The notes below the pieces were generated by a model that saw only the letters and a list, made by a program, of their open reading frames with translations, ran no database searches and was not told the DNA's origin. The translations under genes were made by a program, and so were the position numbers. 64,000 bases of DNA from Bacillus shivajii (GTDB lineage Bacteria; Bacillota; Bacilli; Bacillales; Salisediminibacteriaceae): contig NZ_CP084703.1 of NCBI RefSeq assembly GCF_020519665.1, positions 2,294,001-2,358,000 of the forward strand, given 5' to 3'. Position 1 is the stretch's first letter, and each line of letters begins with the position of its first letter. Below, piece after piece: positions 18,140-27,024 of the stretch.

Positions 18140-20929
18140 ATGCAATTAAATAAATTCAAAAATATGACGTTGTTTTGGAAAACTTATTTTTTAAATATTG
18201 CTTTAATCGGTGCTGTATTTGCAGGGCTATTGCTAGTAGCTTGGTTCATACTCCCTAATCTTTCACAAGAAAGAAATAAAGAGATTACCGACCAAACATC
18301 AGAAAGAATAAAAACAGAATTAACCGAATTATATGAGGGGTTCCATAGTCTAGCGTTTCATATAGAGTCACATAGATATTTTGAAAGTGACTATATATCA
18401 GAATTGAATAAAGAGATGGAACAAATCATATCTCTTTCACCAGTCATAGACAGTGGTTTAATTCTAAACAAGGGTGGAGAGACTCTTGCTCATTACCCAA
18501 GTGATCTAAACGTATTCAACTATATAAATTTAAGCGATAGACATTATTTCCAAAAAGCTTTAAAGACAAAAGAATCCTATTTGAGCGATGTAATAATAGA
18601 GGATACAAATCGGCCCGGATTAGCGCTAACAATTCCAATATTAGATGAACATAACAACGTATTTCGAGTTGCTAGTTTTTATATTCGTCTCACTGAAAAT
18701 AATATCCTTCACACTACAACCCATCGTATCGATTTAGGGGGTGGGGGGTTCATCTACATTGTCGACCAAAATGGAGTCATTCTTTCTCACCCCGATAAAA
18801 ATAGGATAGGAGAAGATGTTAGTTCTAATTTTGTCATCCGTCAATTAGCAGATCGAAAATCCGGGTATGAGAAAGTCATTGACAATGAAATCGAAATGTA
18901 CGCTTCTTATGTTCACATACCAGATGTTAACTGGGGTGTCGTAGCTCAAATCCCCGTTACGAGCACTCAAGAAGAATTTTCAGCTTTCAGAGATTCATTA
19001 CTAGTTTTGTATGTATTTATTTTGATCCCGTTATTTTTCATTATTGGGATTTTTACAAAACGTATGGTGAAGCCCATCCAAGAGCTACACCGAGCTGTAA
19101 ACAACATAAAAAAGGGAAAATTGAATCAAGAAGTAAAACATACAGACAATTCAGAGATCGGTCAGTTATTAAATAATTTTAATGAGATGGTTAAATCTTT
19201 AAAACAAGGAAGAAAAGATTTAAAACTTAAAGAAAATCTTTTAAAAGATCAAAAAGATTTTCTACGAACAATCATAGATAAGAATCCAAACTATATATTC
19301 GCAAGGAATCGTAATGGTGAATTTACGATTGCAAACAAAGCACTTGCTGATTTATATGGAACGACTGTTAAAGAATTGCTAGGAAAAACAGAGTGGCATC
19401 TCAACCCAAATAAAGATCAAGTAAATAGATTCATCGAACAAGATGAATGGGTCATTGAAAAAGGAGAAGAATTATTTGTCCCAGAACATAAAATTATCGA
19501 CAGCGAAGGTAACGATGTATGGATACAAATAACCAAAATACCGATTTTTTCTTCATCAGGGGAAGTAGAAGAGGTTCTGTGTGTTTCAAATGATTTAACA
19601 GAACGAATGGAAAAAGAAAAAGAAATTGAATACCAGGCATACCACGATAATTTAACAAAACTTCCTAATAGGGCTTTCTTTCAAGAACGATTAACAGATA
19701 TTTTAAATGGTTCTATAAACAAACAATTGGCGATCATGTTCTTAGATGTCGACGGATTCAAAAAGGTCAATGATAGTTTAGGTCATTCTTACGGAGATTA
19801 TTTACTACAAATGATCGCTGAGCGATTAAGAGGTTGTATAGGAGAAGGAGATATGATAGCTAGGATGGGAGGGGACGAGTTTACAATAATCCTTCCTAAT
19901 ATAGACTCCGTTTCATACCCAGAAAAAGTAGCGAAATGTATCATAAATACACTTAAAGAGCCTTTTTGGGTGGATGAATATGAGCTTATTATTACTTCCA
20001 GCATCGGAATAAGTGTTTATCCTGATAATGGAACGAATGCAGAAACTTTAGTTAAAAATGCTGACACCGCAATGTATCACGCCAAAGAGAACGGAAAAAA
20101 CCAATATCATTTTTTTATTGAAGAAATGAGTAGTTTATCATTTGAAAAGTTAAAGATAGAGTCCGATCTCCGAAAAGCACTGCAAAATAATGAATTCAAG
20201 CTTTTCTACCAACCAAAATTAGACCTTCAAACAGGTGAAATAGTAGGTATGGAAGGACTACTTCGGTGGGATAGTCAATACTTTGGCCTCGTTCGCCCTG
20301 AAAAGTTCATTCCTATCGCTGAAGAGACTGGGTTGATTCGAGATTTAGGCGAATGGATATTGATAGAAGGGTGTAGACAAAATAAATTATGGCAAGATGA
20401 AGGCAACGATCCTTTACGTGTTGCTTTAAACTTATCTATACGCCAACTGCTAGATCCTAATTTTTTGCAAATTGTAAAAAGCACATTAAACAGAACTGGA
20501 TTAGAACCGCATTGGTTAGAGCTTGAGATAACTGAAAGTACTTTAATGGATAACGAAGAGACTGTTATTGAAATTCTGCAAGCACTAAAAGATTTAGGTA
20601 TTTATATCTCAATTGATGACTTCGGTACAGGATATTCTTCATTAAGTTATCTTAAGCGCCTACCGGTAAATGCATTAAAAATAGATAAAAGTTTTATCAG
20701 TGAAATACCAATTAGCCTAGATGACCAATCACTGACAAAAGGGATCGTTGCGATGGCACATAGTTTAAACTTAAAAGTGATAGCAGAAGGGGTCGAGAAT
20801 GAAGACCAGGTTGAATTCTTGAAATCGGTAAAGTGTGATGAAATTCAAGGATACTTCATCAGCAGACCTTTACCTCCTAAAAGTTTTGAAGCACTCGTTT
20901 TTAAGGAGCAGCAGAACACTTTGATATAA
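18140..20929 (+). CDS. membrane c-di-GMP signalling protein: Cache-HAMP-PAS-GGDEF-EAL
   Basis: A 929-residue protein with a membrane helix at about 15-37, an extracellular double-Cache sensor (about 40-285), a second helix (about 290-310), HAMP, then PAS (about 375-490). The GGDEF domain has an intact GGDEF at 577-581. The usual product-inhibition RxxD just before it reads GEGD, so the I-site looks absent. The EAL domain has Glu705 in a variant EGL motif, with LEITES, DDFGTGYSSLSYL and AEGVE conserved. Both synthesis and breakdown of c-di-GMP are possible. A gap of over 600 bases upstream isolates it as a single gene. Confidence 0.92.
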   Translation: MQLNKFKNMTLFWKTYFLNIALIGAVFAGLLLVAWFILPNLSQERNKEITDQTSERIKTELTELYEGFHSLAFHIESHRYFESDYISELNKEMEQIISLSPVIDSGLILNKGGETLAHYPSDLNVFNYINLSDRHYFQKALKTKESYLSDVIIEDTNRPGLALTIPILDEHNNVFRVASFYIRLTENNILHTTTHRIDLGGGGFIYIVDQNGVILSHPDKNRIGEDVSSNFVIRQLADRKSGYEKVIDNEIEMYASYVHIPDVNWGVVAQIPVTSTQEEFSAFRDSLLVLYVFILIPLFFIIGIFTKRMVKPIQELHRAVNNIKKGKLNQEVKHTDNSEIGQLLNNFNEMVKSLKQGRKDLKLKENLLKDQKDFLRTIIDKNPNYIFARNRNGEFTIANKALADLYGTTVKELLGKTEWHLNPNKDQVNRFIEQDEWVIEKGEELFVPEHKIIDSEGNDVWIQITKIPIFSSSGEVEEVLCVSNDLTERMEKEKEIEYQAYHDNLTKLPNRAFFQERLTDILNGSINKQLAIMFLDVDGFKKVNDSLGHSYGDYLLQMIAERLRGCIGEGDMIARMGGDEFTIILPNIDSVSYPEKVAKCIINTLKEPFWVDEYELIITSSIGISVYPDNGTNAETLVKNADTAMYHAKENGKNQYHFFIEEMSSLSFEKLKIESDLRKALQNNEFKLFYQPKLDLQTGEIVGMEGLLRWDSQYFGLVRPEKFIPIAEETGLIRDLGEWILIEGCRQNKLWQDEGNDPLRVALNLSIRQLLDPNFLQIVKSTLNRTGLEPHWLELEITESTLMDNEETVIEILQALKDLGIYISIDDFGTGYSSLSYLKRLPVNALKIDKSFISEIPISLDDQSLTKGIVAMAHSLNLKVIAEGVENEDQVEFLKSVKCDEIQGYFISRPLPPKSFEALVFKEQQNTLI

Positions 20930-20937
20930 ATAACAGA

Positions 20938-20990
20938 AGCACTGTGATTTAGATGAAGATTACTCGTCTTTAAAACACAGTGCTATTTTA
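20938..20990 (+). terminator. terminator of the GGDEF/EAL gene
   Basis: AGCACTGTG (20938-20946) pairs perfectly with CACAGTGCT (20976-20984), followed by ATTTTATT. Confidence 0.75.
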
Positions 20991-21105
20991 TTGAAGTCAA
21001 TAAAAACACCCCTAATCTTGCAGCCATAAAATTGGTTGCTATATAGAGGTATGAATCATCTGGTTTTAAGGGGGATGTAACATAATGAAGAAGGAGGGTA
21101 TTTTG

Positions 21106-21462
21106 ATGAATCAAACTGACTTATTACTAGATATATTAGAAGACCTGAATAAAAGGAGAGAAGAGGTAGACTCTATTATTGGTATACTATCACTAGAGGG
21201 CAAACAAAATAATTTTTTATTTAGTGCTATTACAAAAGTAGAAATTGCACTAGTTCAATCTCTGGGTGGTAATAAAGAACATAAAGCTTACCTTTACACA
21301 GACCGATTGTATCCCTTTGATAATTTTGAAGAAGGGAACATTGATCGTGAACAGTTGGTTAAGTATATAAGACTTGCAATTAAATATGATCTTGTTGGTG
21401 ATCAGGATATTAATGGTAAAAAATCGTTGGAAGAAACTATACGTGACCATGAAATGAAATAG
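21106..21462 (+). CDS. hypothetical protein
   Basis: A 118-residue soluble, acidic protein. ATG 21106 is preferred to 21085 because AAGGAGGG ends 7 bases upstream. The helical N-terminal part (DLLLDILEDLNKRREEVD) leads into a mixed alpha/beta region. I do not recognise the family. It lies just outside the left dif-like site. Confidence 0.6.
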   Translation: MNQTDLLLDILEDLNKRREEVDSIIGILSLEGKQNNFLFSAITKVEIALVQSLGGNKEHKAYLYTDRLYPFDNFEEGNIDREQLVKYIRLAIKYDLVGDQDINGKKSLEETIRDHEMK

Positions 21463-21890
21463 TGATTTTATAAGATAGAACAACCAGATAAAAGCCCCCA
21501 TGGAGAATAGGCGCATTCAAATCTGTGAAACGCTTATGGGGAGGGTGCGTTATCACGATCGAGAACATAAGTTTATATTTAATATTGTTCAATCTCCTCA
21601 TACAGTAAATTTCAAAAAGCGTTAGACCATAATTAAAATTCCCACTTATCAGGAAGTAGAAATCGGGAATTTTATTATGGTTCATACAAAGATCTTAAGT
21701 TGTTACAAATGAAGATAGCATTTTTTATTAAAGTCGTTTTACGTATATATTCATGTATCATTATCTGTAGAAATAAATACATTATCATACTCAATGACGA
21801 CCGTGTGAGTTATGAGATATTCAAATCATTATCCTAAACCAAATGGGTGGAAGGTGACGATAATGAAAATTATCACAACATACGAACGCA
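21463..21890. other. spacer left of the dif-like site
   Basis: No supportable gene. It holds a CCCCCAT/ATGGGG inverted pair (about 21496-21542) and a strong AAAATTCCC/GGGAATTTT hairpin (listed separately). Confidence 0.5.
21635..21673. terminator. hairpin, probable terminator
   Basis: AAAATTCCC (21635-21643) pairs with GGGAATTTT (21665-21673). A and T tails make it usable in both directions. Confidence 0.6.
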
Positions 21891-21946
21891 AACTTATGGT
21901 ACGTTTGAATTTCATCCAGGTTTACATAATATATATTCAATGGCTT
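21891..21946 (+). other. dif-like Xer site, left copy (possible attL)
   Basis: Bases 21921-21937 (TTTACATAATATATATT) reproduce the XerD arm and centre of the B. subtilis dif site (reverse complement, as I recall it). The XerC-side arm after 21938 is poor (CAATGGCTT). Bases 21891-21937 match 39847-39893 at 45 of 47 positions, including 28 bases of flank outside the dif core. TTATG half-site-like words recur at 21894, 21979 and 22021. Confidence 0.75.
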
Positions 21947-22039
21947 GATTTGTGCACTTATCAGGTCGTTGACATAACTTATGTATCGACCCTGTATTTT
22001 ATTGGGTTCGACTACGAAAATTATGTTCACTTTCGATAG

Positions 22040-22458
22040 AATATAACTGATCGATAAAAATCATATCAGATATTATATTTTACGCCAATGATTAATTTTT
22101 TACATATTTTTTTGTTGAAAAGGAAGAGGAAAGAAATACAGATAAACACAGAAATATAAAAAATATATTTGTTCGAGGACAACATGATCAAAAAAATCAA
22201 AAAAATACCTGAACGAACAAGTGCTTTTGATCCCACCTTTTTAAACGATGTTTTTAAAAATCGTTTTTGCTTATAGGATTGTAATACGTAAAAGAGTTCG
22301 ATGTAATGTTTTAAACTCTTCATCATGGTTGTTTTTTAAGACAGTGTTCTTCGAAACCCCAATGAAATGTAAACAGATTCATAATACGCAAAGCTGGAAC
22401 GAATCAAGTCCATTTTTGGATTCCTTTTGTAACATTGATTGTAATAGGATCCTGCCTT
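22040..22458. other. AT-rich spacer inside the element
   Basis: No gene that I can support. Two short overlapping frames on opposite strands (22066-22326 minus and 22248-22505 plus) have no convincing ribosome binding site and low-complexity AT-driven composition. Confidence 0.45.
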
Positions 22459-23043
22459 TTATCGTTTTCTTTCTGCTAAATTGTAACTTGTGGGCACATG
22501 AATAATCATGTCGTACTTACCTTCTGTAATGGTATTACTCAAATCATCTTTTATATAAACATAAGAGATATACGGTTCCGATATCCCTTCTTCAATATAT
22601 ATCCTTCCGACATCTTTTTGTGTTGTTAATTTGCCGTTCACAATATCTATTTCGATATTATAAACTTCAGTTTCGTGAATATACGTTTCCATGTATGGAG
22701 GAATATGTACATCATTTTTGTCAAAGGAAAAATTAAAAATCTCCCCTTTTTCCCTGTCCACTCCTTGTAAATAATCAGAGAGAACTGTCTGTTCTAATTC
22801 ATGATTGTAATGTGTTTCTGTTAAAGAGTAAATAGGGGGAAACACCGATATTGTAGAAAATGAAAAAATTAAAACGCAACTTTTGATAAACGTTTTTACA
22901 AATTTATCGGTTGAAAGTGAAATAAAGATGATGACAACTACAACGATTATTGCTGTTAAATAAAAATTATGGTGAGTGATAATTGTGAGCGCGATATCCC
23001 AAATACCATAATTAAATTCATTTAATAAATGCTCATAAGACAC
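22459..23043 (-). CDS. membrane-anchored protein of unknown function
   Basis: A 194-residue protein starting at GTG 23043, with GAAGGAG 7-8 bases upstream. Two hydrophobic segments (about 25-42 and 50-72) precede an extracytoplasmic domain of about 120 residues rich in beta strands. No known family. It is the only gene of the dif-flanked interval, apart from the recombinase, that runs leftwards, and it borders the left site. Confidence 0.65.
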   Translation of the reverse strand: MSYEHLLNEFNYGIWDIALTIITHHNFYLTAIIVVVVIIFISLSTDKFVKTFIKSCVLIFSFSTISVFPPIYSLTETHYNHELEQTVLSDYLQGVDREKGEIFNFSFDKNDVHIPPYMETYIHETEVYNIEIDIVNGKLTTQKDVGRIYIEEGISEPYISYVYIKDDLSNTITEGKYDMIIHVPTSYNLAERKR

Positions 23044-23224
23044 GTTATCAACTCCTTCTTCGCAAAGACATTATCATTTACATGTTTATGTGCTCAGGGA
23101 TGTTCTCCTTCAAAATAACATTTAATACAAAAGCAACCGTACTTTGTATACACATCGTAAATAGGCATTATTGTCAAATTATACTCAAGTGATCAAAAGA
23201 TAGAAGTGTGGATGGTATCGTAAC

Positions 23225-23310
23225 TTTTTGGAAGGACGATGGAAAATTTATGTTAAAATGAATGTAAGGATAATGAAGTTTGTGAAGTGATGTACTTAAA
23301 GAAACGGGGG
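23225..23310 (+). repeat. array repeat, type D, copy 1
   Basis: Begins TTTTTGGAAGGACGATGG and contains GAAAATTTATGTTAAA, TGAAGTTTGTGAAGTGATG and AAACGGGGG. It is over 85% alike by eye to 25064-25150 and 37570-37656. It lies immediately before a small gene. Confidence 0.8.
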
Positions 23311-23341
23311 ATAGTAAAATTCATATCTTGGAAGGGGTATG

Positions 23342-23713
23342 ATGATAAAAACATTGTACTTTATTGGAATTGGGTTCATTGTTTTTGGACTATTTAACCA
23401 ATGGGTTATTTACGAGTGGAAATATGTGAGAGGAATCGAACATTGGACAGGTTTCGGAATATTATTGTTAGCTATAATTGGAACATTTCTAATCATTAAG
23501 TCAAAACATCTATACCTTACTATAATAGGGGGCGGTGTAGTAGTTCTAGCTGGAGTACAATTTTTTATGTTCGCCCCATTATTAAATATCGCCTCTGCTT
23601 CATTTAGTTTTAGTATTGCTAATGCAACTATTGGCTTTTATCTAACTATTGTTGGCGCTTTGGTTATTTGTATTTTTAGTACCTTAAATAAAAAAATTAT
23701 TAAAAGCACATAA
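23342..23713 (+). CDS. small four-helix membrane protein
   Basis: A 123-residue protein with four predicted membrane helices and a lysine-rich tail. ATG 23342 is preferred to the adjacent ATG 23339 for spacing from GGAAGGGG. Family unknown. It is the first gene of the single-gene array and is followed 10 bases later by a type A repeat. Confidence 0.7.
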   Translation: MIKTLYFIGIGFIVFGLFNQWVIYEWKYVRGIEHWTGFGILLLAIIGTFLIIKSKHLYLTIIGGGVVVLAGVQFFMFAPLLNIASASFSFSIANATIGFYLTIVGALVICIFSTLNKKIIKST

Positions 23714-23722
23714 CAATTGCCA

Positions 23723-23810
23723 TTAAACAAGCAGGAGCGTTTCTGCAAAAATGCAGAGACGTTTTTTACATTTTAATCCCAAATAAAAGGGAATTAGTGT
23801 TATCATAATC
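23723..23810 (+). repeat. array repeat, type A, copy 1
   Basis: Contains a terminator hairpin CGTTTCTGCA/TGCAGAGACG (23738-23747 with 23752-23761, then T6). AATCCCAAATAAAAGG and ATTAGTGTTA follow. The same order occurs at 34103-34190. Confidence 0.8.
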
Positions 23811-23841
23811 GACATGATTAGTGGTAATGGAGGCTGAAAAG

Positions 23842-24210
23842 ATGAGAATACTTATTTTTATTTTAATAATAGGATTTTTATTGACTGGGTGTAATTTTAC
23901 TAATAATAGCAATGAGGGTAGTGACAAACCTTTTATACTATCAACATCATATGATTCTATTGAACCTGAACATGAAAAGCTAATCGATGAGTGGCTATCG
24001 GAAATAGAAGTAAAAAATGATTCTAAGGTTTTTAATATTAGTTTAAAAGACGAAGGTTATGAATACATTTATGCCAAAGGATTTAATGATGCTGAAGTAT
24101 CATTTATTTATAATGAAAGACATTCGAAAGGGAAATTAGAAACTGTGTTAAAATCTGGAGATATTGATGATTCTCTATTTATTCAAGTGACATATAATAA
24201 TGAGATTTGA
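23842..24210 (+). CDS. small lipoprotein
   Basis: A 122-residue lipoprotein. ATG 23842 follows AATGGAGG by 8-9 bases. The lipobox is FLLTGC. A short acidic domain follows. Family unknown. The next repeat unit (24285-24310) and a strong terminator follow the gene. Confidence 0.7.
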   Translation: MRILIFILIIGFLLTGCNFTNNSNEGSDKPFILSTSYDSIEPEHEKLIDEWLSEIEVKNDSKVFNISLKDEGYEYIYAKGFNDAEVSFIYNERHSKGKLETVLKSGDIDDSLFIQVTYNNEI

Positions 24211-24284
24211 TGCAGTGGTATTGGCATAGTGACAGAGTAATTACATTTTGATGTTTTTAAAAGAAGGTTTTTCTTAGTGATTGT

Positions 24285-24310
24285 GTCACTAACGGGAAGC
24301 GTTAGCTTAA
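24285..24310 (+). repeat. array repeat core
   Basis: CACTAACGGGAAGCGTTAGC, with the inverted pair CTAACG (24289-24294) and CGTTAG (24300-24305). Confidence 0.75.
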
Positions 24311-24335
24311 TAAGAAAAAAGTCAAATATCCAAAA

Positions 24336-24362
24336 AAGATCGGGAGGTCCCGATCTTTTTTT
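24336..24362 (+). terminator. rho-independent terminator
   Basis: AAGATCGGGA and TCCCGATCTT form a 10-bp stem followed by T7. Confidence 0.85.
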
Positions 24363-24498
24363 GTGTGGGATTTTTTTACACATTTTTTCTAAACGCGGTA
24401 CAATTAAAGTGAGGAAATAAGGAATTTGATAATTATTAAGGAATGGAAAATAATGCAGTAGACGTAATACTCCGTATTACGCGAAAGGGTGAAATAAA

Positions 24499-24828
24499 GT
24501 GGATGAAAAAATTAGAAATTGGCGAAAAAGACTTGATAATGCTTTAGGCACTCCTGCAACGAATAAGATATTTGAAGAAATGATTGAAACGATAGAACAA
24601 CAGCAAATATCTTTTGATCAAAAGATAAGTGAAGCCAAAGCGGAGAGTTTGTTTTGGAAGGATGTTTGTGATTATATGCAAGATTGTAAAGCAGACAAAA
24701 CAAAAGCTATGAGCGCAGTTGAGTCGATAAAAAACAGAGAAGCAGTTCAACAAAAAATAAAGAAGTTGGCAAATGAGGCTTGTGACAGAAATGACGAAGC
24801 CTTAAAGAAATTGGAGGATGAAAAATGA
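24499..24828 (+). CDS. soluble helical protein, unknown
   Basis: A 109-residue protein of almost entirely charged helix, likely coiled coil (KIRNWRKRLDNAL, then repeated Lys/Glu heptads). It starts at GTG 24499 behind GAAAGGGTG. There is no signal peptide or membrane segment, unlike most genes of the array. Function unknown. Confidence 0.65.
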   Translation: MDEKIRNWRKRLDNALGTPATNKIFEEMIETIEQQQISFDQKISEAKAESLFWKDVCDYMQDCKADKTKAMSAVESIKNREAVQQKIKKLANEACDRNDEALKKLEDEK

Positions 24829-24867
24829 AAATAATTTAGTTTAATCAACAATACGAAGGATGGTTTT

Positions 24868-24981
24868 ATGAGGGAAACTGACATTAACCTTGTTAAAAGC
24901 AGTTACGACAGGCAAGTAAATATAGAAGGTAAAACTGTCATTGAAAGCTATTTTGGTCAAGGCTTTGGACAGTGGCGTTAA
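24868..24981 (+). CDS. 37-residue ORF, possibly a gene remnant
   Basis: Begins ATG 24868 with GAAGGA 7 bases upstream and ends at a TAA 40 bases before a type D repeat. The peptide MRETDINLVKSSYDRQVNIE.. looks like the truncated end of a larger protein rather than a complete one. Confidence 0.35.
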   Translation: MRETDINLVKSSYDRQVNIEGKTVIESYFGQGFGQWR

Positions 24982-25031
24982 TGTACCGTACGAATATGTT
25001 TTCAAATAAGAAAGTTATTAATCTTGATGTT

Positions 25032-25150
25032 AAACGATCGTGCTTATTTGTGCGATCGTTTATTTTTTGGAAGGATAATGGAAAATTTATGTTAAACTTA
25101 TTGTAAGAAAGGTGAAGTTTGTGAAGTGGTGTAATTAAAGAAACGGGAGC
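25032..25150 (+). repeat. array repeat, type D, copy 2
   Basis: Starts with a terminator hairpin AAACGATCG/CGATCGTTT (25032-25040 with 25053-25061). TTTTTTGGAAGGATAATGG, ATGTTAAACTTATTGTAAG, GTGAAGTTTGTGAAGTGG and AAACGGGAGC follow. About 140 bases without a recognisable element separate it from the next start. Confidence 0.8.
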
Positions 25151-25293
25151 TTAGAACAGAAGCAGAAGAAAATATATTACAATAAATCAATCAGGTTTTC
25201 ACAAAAAATTTCCAGTTTGTAAATCAAAAAAATGCACGATGTTACCGTTTATTTAAAGATAATAAACTTATAAATCAAGAAAGTAGAGGGATT

Positions 25294-25668
25294 ATGCGAA
25301 TATTATTTATTATTTTATCACTACTACATGTTCCTTTTGTTATAACCTATATGGAATATTATGAGAGGTTTTACAGTGAATTACCTTGGTTTGAATATGG
25401 GAACCATTTTTTTATCTTTCATATTGTTTTTGCTGTGATTATTGGAGTAATAGCAAGTAGAATCCCACTCCGTTGGTTCATCATTGTTAATGCTTGTGTT
25501 GTCTTGACCCACGGACTCTTACCAGCAATATTAATTTCAGAAGAACATGCATATTGGTTTGCACCTTTGACTCCTGTAACTGTTATGGTACTTTCAGCAT
25601 TGGTTTACATTGCTATTCAAGGTATTATACGATGGTTTACGTTGAAAATCCCAAAACTAATAAGATGA
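25294..25668 (+). CDS. small four-helix membrane protein
   Basis: A 124-residue protein with helices at about 2-20, 36-52, 58-78 and 92-115. ATG 25294 follows TAGAGGGA. Family unknown. A type C repeat begins about 30 bases after the stop. Confidence 0.65.
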   Translation: MRILFIILSLLHVPFVITYMEYYERFYSELPWFEYGNHFFIFHIVFAVIIGVIASRIPLRWFIIVNACVVLTHGLLPAILISEEHAYWFAPLTPVTVMVLSALVYIAIQGIIRWFTLKIPKLIR

Positions 25669-25698
25669 TTATGAATGTTATTGTGAACAAATCTACTT

Positions 25699-25760
25699 AA
25701 ACAAACGGAGAGCGATAGCAAAAGAAGCTGTCGCTGCTCTTGTACCAGTAAATGGGAAGA
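25699..25760 (+). repeat. array repeat, type C, copy 1
   Basis: AACAAACGGAGAGCGATAGC, then AAGAAGCTGTCGCTGCTCTT and AAATGGGAAG. The middle AGCTGTCGCTGCTCTTGT block is shared with 27740, 35640 and 38110. Confidence 0.82.
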
Positions 25761-25800
25761 TTGAGTTAAGAAGGAATGGCAAGAAATGGAGGAGTTCACT

Positions 25801-26238
25801 TTGGTCGGGCTTTCAATATTGTGCTTACTAATAGGTCCTATGCTTTTTTTGTATCAAAAAAAGAAAAAGTTGTCTTATGTAAATTTATTAATTACCCTGA
25901 GTTCCTTGGCTATCTGGTTCAGTTTAATTGCTGGATGGGTTTCAGAACAATTTTGGATTATTATGTGGAACGCTACTCTTCTTGGTTCAGTTTTATTTCT
26001 AGTCATTGGATTTTCATCTATGTTTATAAAAATTAAACAGATAAATCGCTACCTTTTACCGTTTTTTGTTTTGGCGATTTCTGTGTCAAGTTTGTTGATT
26101 GGAAATCATATTGGTAGCGATACACAATTGAACGTTTTTGTTCTTTATTCATTTGCATACTTTACACCTCTATTTGTAGGATTAATTGCAGTAATTAGTG
26201 CAACACAATATTTTAAAAATACAAACAGTGTAAGTTGA
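25801..26238 (+). CDS. membrane protein, unknown
   Basis: About 145 residues with four to five membrane helices. The strongest ribosome binding site (GGAGGAG) points to TTG 25801; an upstream in-frame ATG at 25786 (adding MEEFT) is the alternative. Family unknown. Its last codons run into a repeat that begins GTGAAGTTTGTGAA. Confidence 0.65.
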   Translation: MVGLSILCLLIGPMLFLYQKKKKLSYVNLLITLSSLAIWFSLIAGWVSEQFWIIMWNATLLGSVLFLVIGFSSMFIKIKQINRYLLPFFVLAISVSSLLIGNHIGSDTQLNVFVLYSFAYFTPLFVGLIAVISATQYFKNTNSVS

Positions 26239-26243
26239 CAAAA

Positions 26244-26330
26244 GTGAAGTTTGTGAATTTTTCTACTTACACTAACGGAGAGCATTAGTGGAACAAGGGG
26301 TCGCTGCCGTTGTGGCGCTAATGGGGAGGA
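26244..26330 (+). repeat. array repeat, type C, copy 2
   Basis: A type D-like GTGAAGTTTGTGAA block joins CACTAACGGAGAGCATTAGTG, TCGCTGCCGTTGTGGCGC and TAATGGGGAG. It shows how the block types combine. Confidence 0.78.
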
Positions 26331-26459
26331 TTCTTCAAATAATAGTTGAAACTTTTTAAGGGGAAATTCGTGAAAAATATTAGGATAAATTTAAATAAAA
26401 GAGAATAGTCATTTGAACAACATTTTCATTACTGGGAGAAATTAAAGGAGAGGATATAT

Positions 26460-26867
26460 GTGAAGAAAATAGGTCTTTATGTACTGTTAACTTTTGTTGG
26501 GATTGTTATTCTATCCATTTTGTCTGGTCTTCGAAATCCAATGTATCAACAACTACAAATGTTTGATTATCAAGCGTTTAATGTATATCACACTTACTTT
26601 GTACTGTGTGCTTTATCCTTTGGTTTACTGCTAGGATGGAGAAATATAGCAAGTTTAATCAAAGAAGGTCCAAAGATAAATCTGCTGTTAATCCCTTCCG
26701 TTTTAATGCTCATTTTCATCTTTATACCTTATGCTTACTGGACTACACATTTTGGCGATTTAGGTGTTTTATCGTTTGTGTCGTCTCATGATGTACGGAT
26801 AGCATTAGGGATTTTCACTGGACTACTATTGACTCGTTCTTTCAGAAAATATTTAGATGATAATTAG
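26460..26867 (+). CDS. four-helix membrane protein, array paralogue family 1
   Basis: A 135-residue protein starting at GTG 26460 behind AAAGGAGAGG. It shares its design with the proteins at 37687 and 38230. All have LLxGxxIE/W..xxL after the second helix, then an N-W/G-LLL-PS segment, F-IP-YWxT, and a closing I..GILF-RSF motif before a charged tail. The fold is unknown. It is followed directly by a type B repeat. Confidence 0.7.
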   Translation: MKKIGLYVLLTFVGIVILSILSGLRNPMYQQLQMFDYQAFNVYHTYFVLCALSFGLLLGWRNIASLIKEGPKINLLLIPSVLMLIFIFIPYAYWTTHFGDLGVLSFVSSHDVRIALGIFTGLLLTRSFRKYLDDN

Positions 26868-26878
26868 GAAAAGTATTC

Positions 26879-26987
26879 AACTAACGGTAAGCAATAGTTG
26901 AAGAACCAGGAAGCTGCATATGCGGCTTTTTTTATTGCCTACCAACTGGAAAGTGATGTTAAGCTAATGGGGAGAATTCTTGAATAG
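26879..26987 (+). repeat. array repeat, type B, copy 1
   Basis: AACTAACGGTAAGCAATAGTT, then a terminator palindrome AGCTGCATATGCGGCT with T7. Then AACTGGAAAGTGATGTTAAG and CTAATGGGGAGAATTCTTGA. Compare 32428-32530. Confidence 0.82.
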
Positions 26988-27024
26988 AGGTTCTAAAATA
27001 TAAGACGTATGGAGGAGAGAAATA

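Noticed and set aside
22066-22505. Overlapping 85-86-codon frames on both strands
   Set aside because: AT-driven low-complexity frames without initiation signals; they may be chance.
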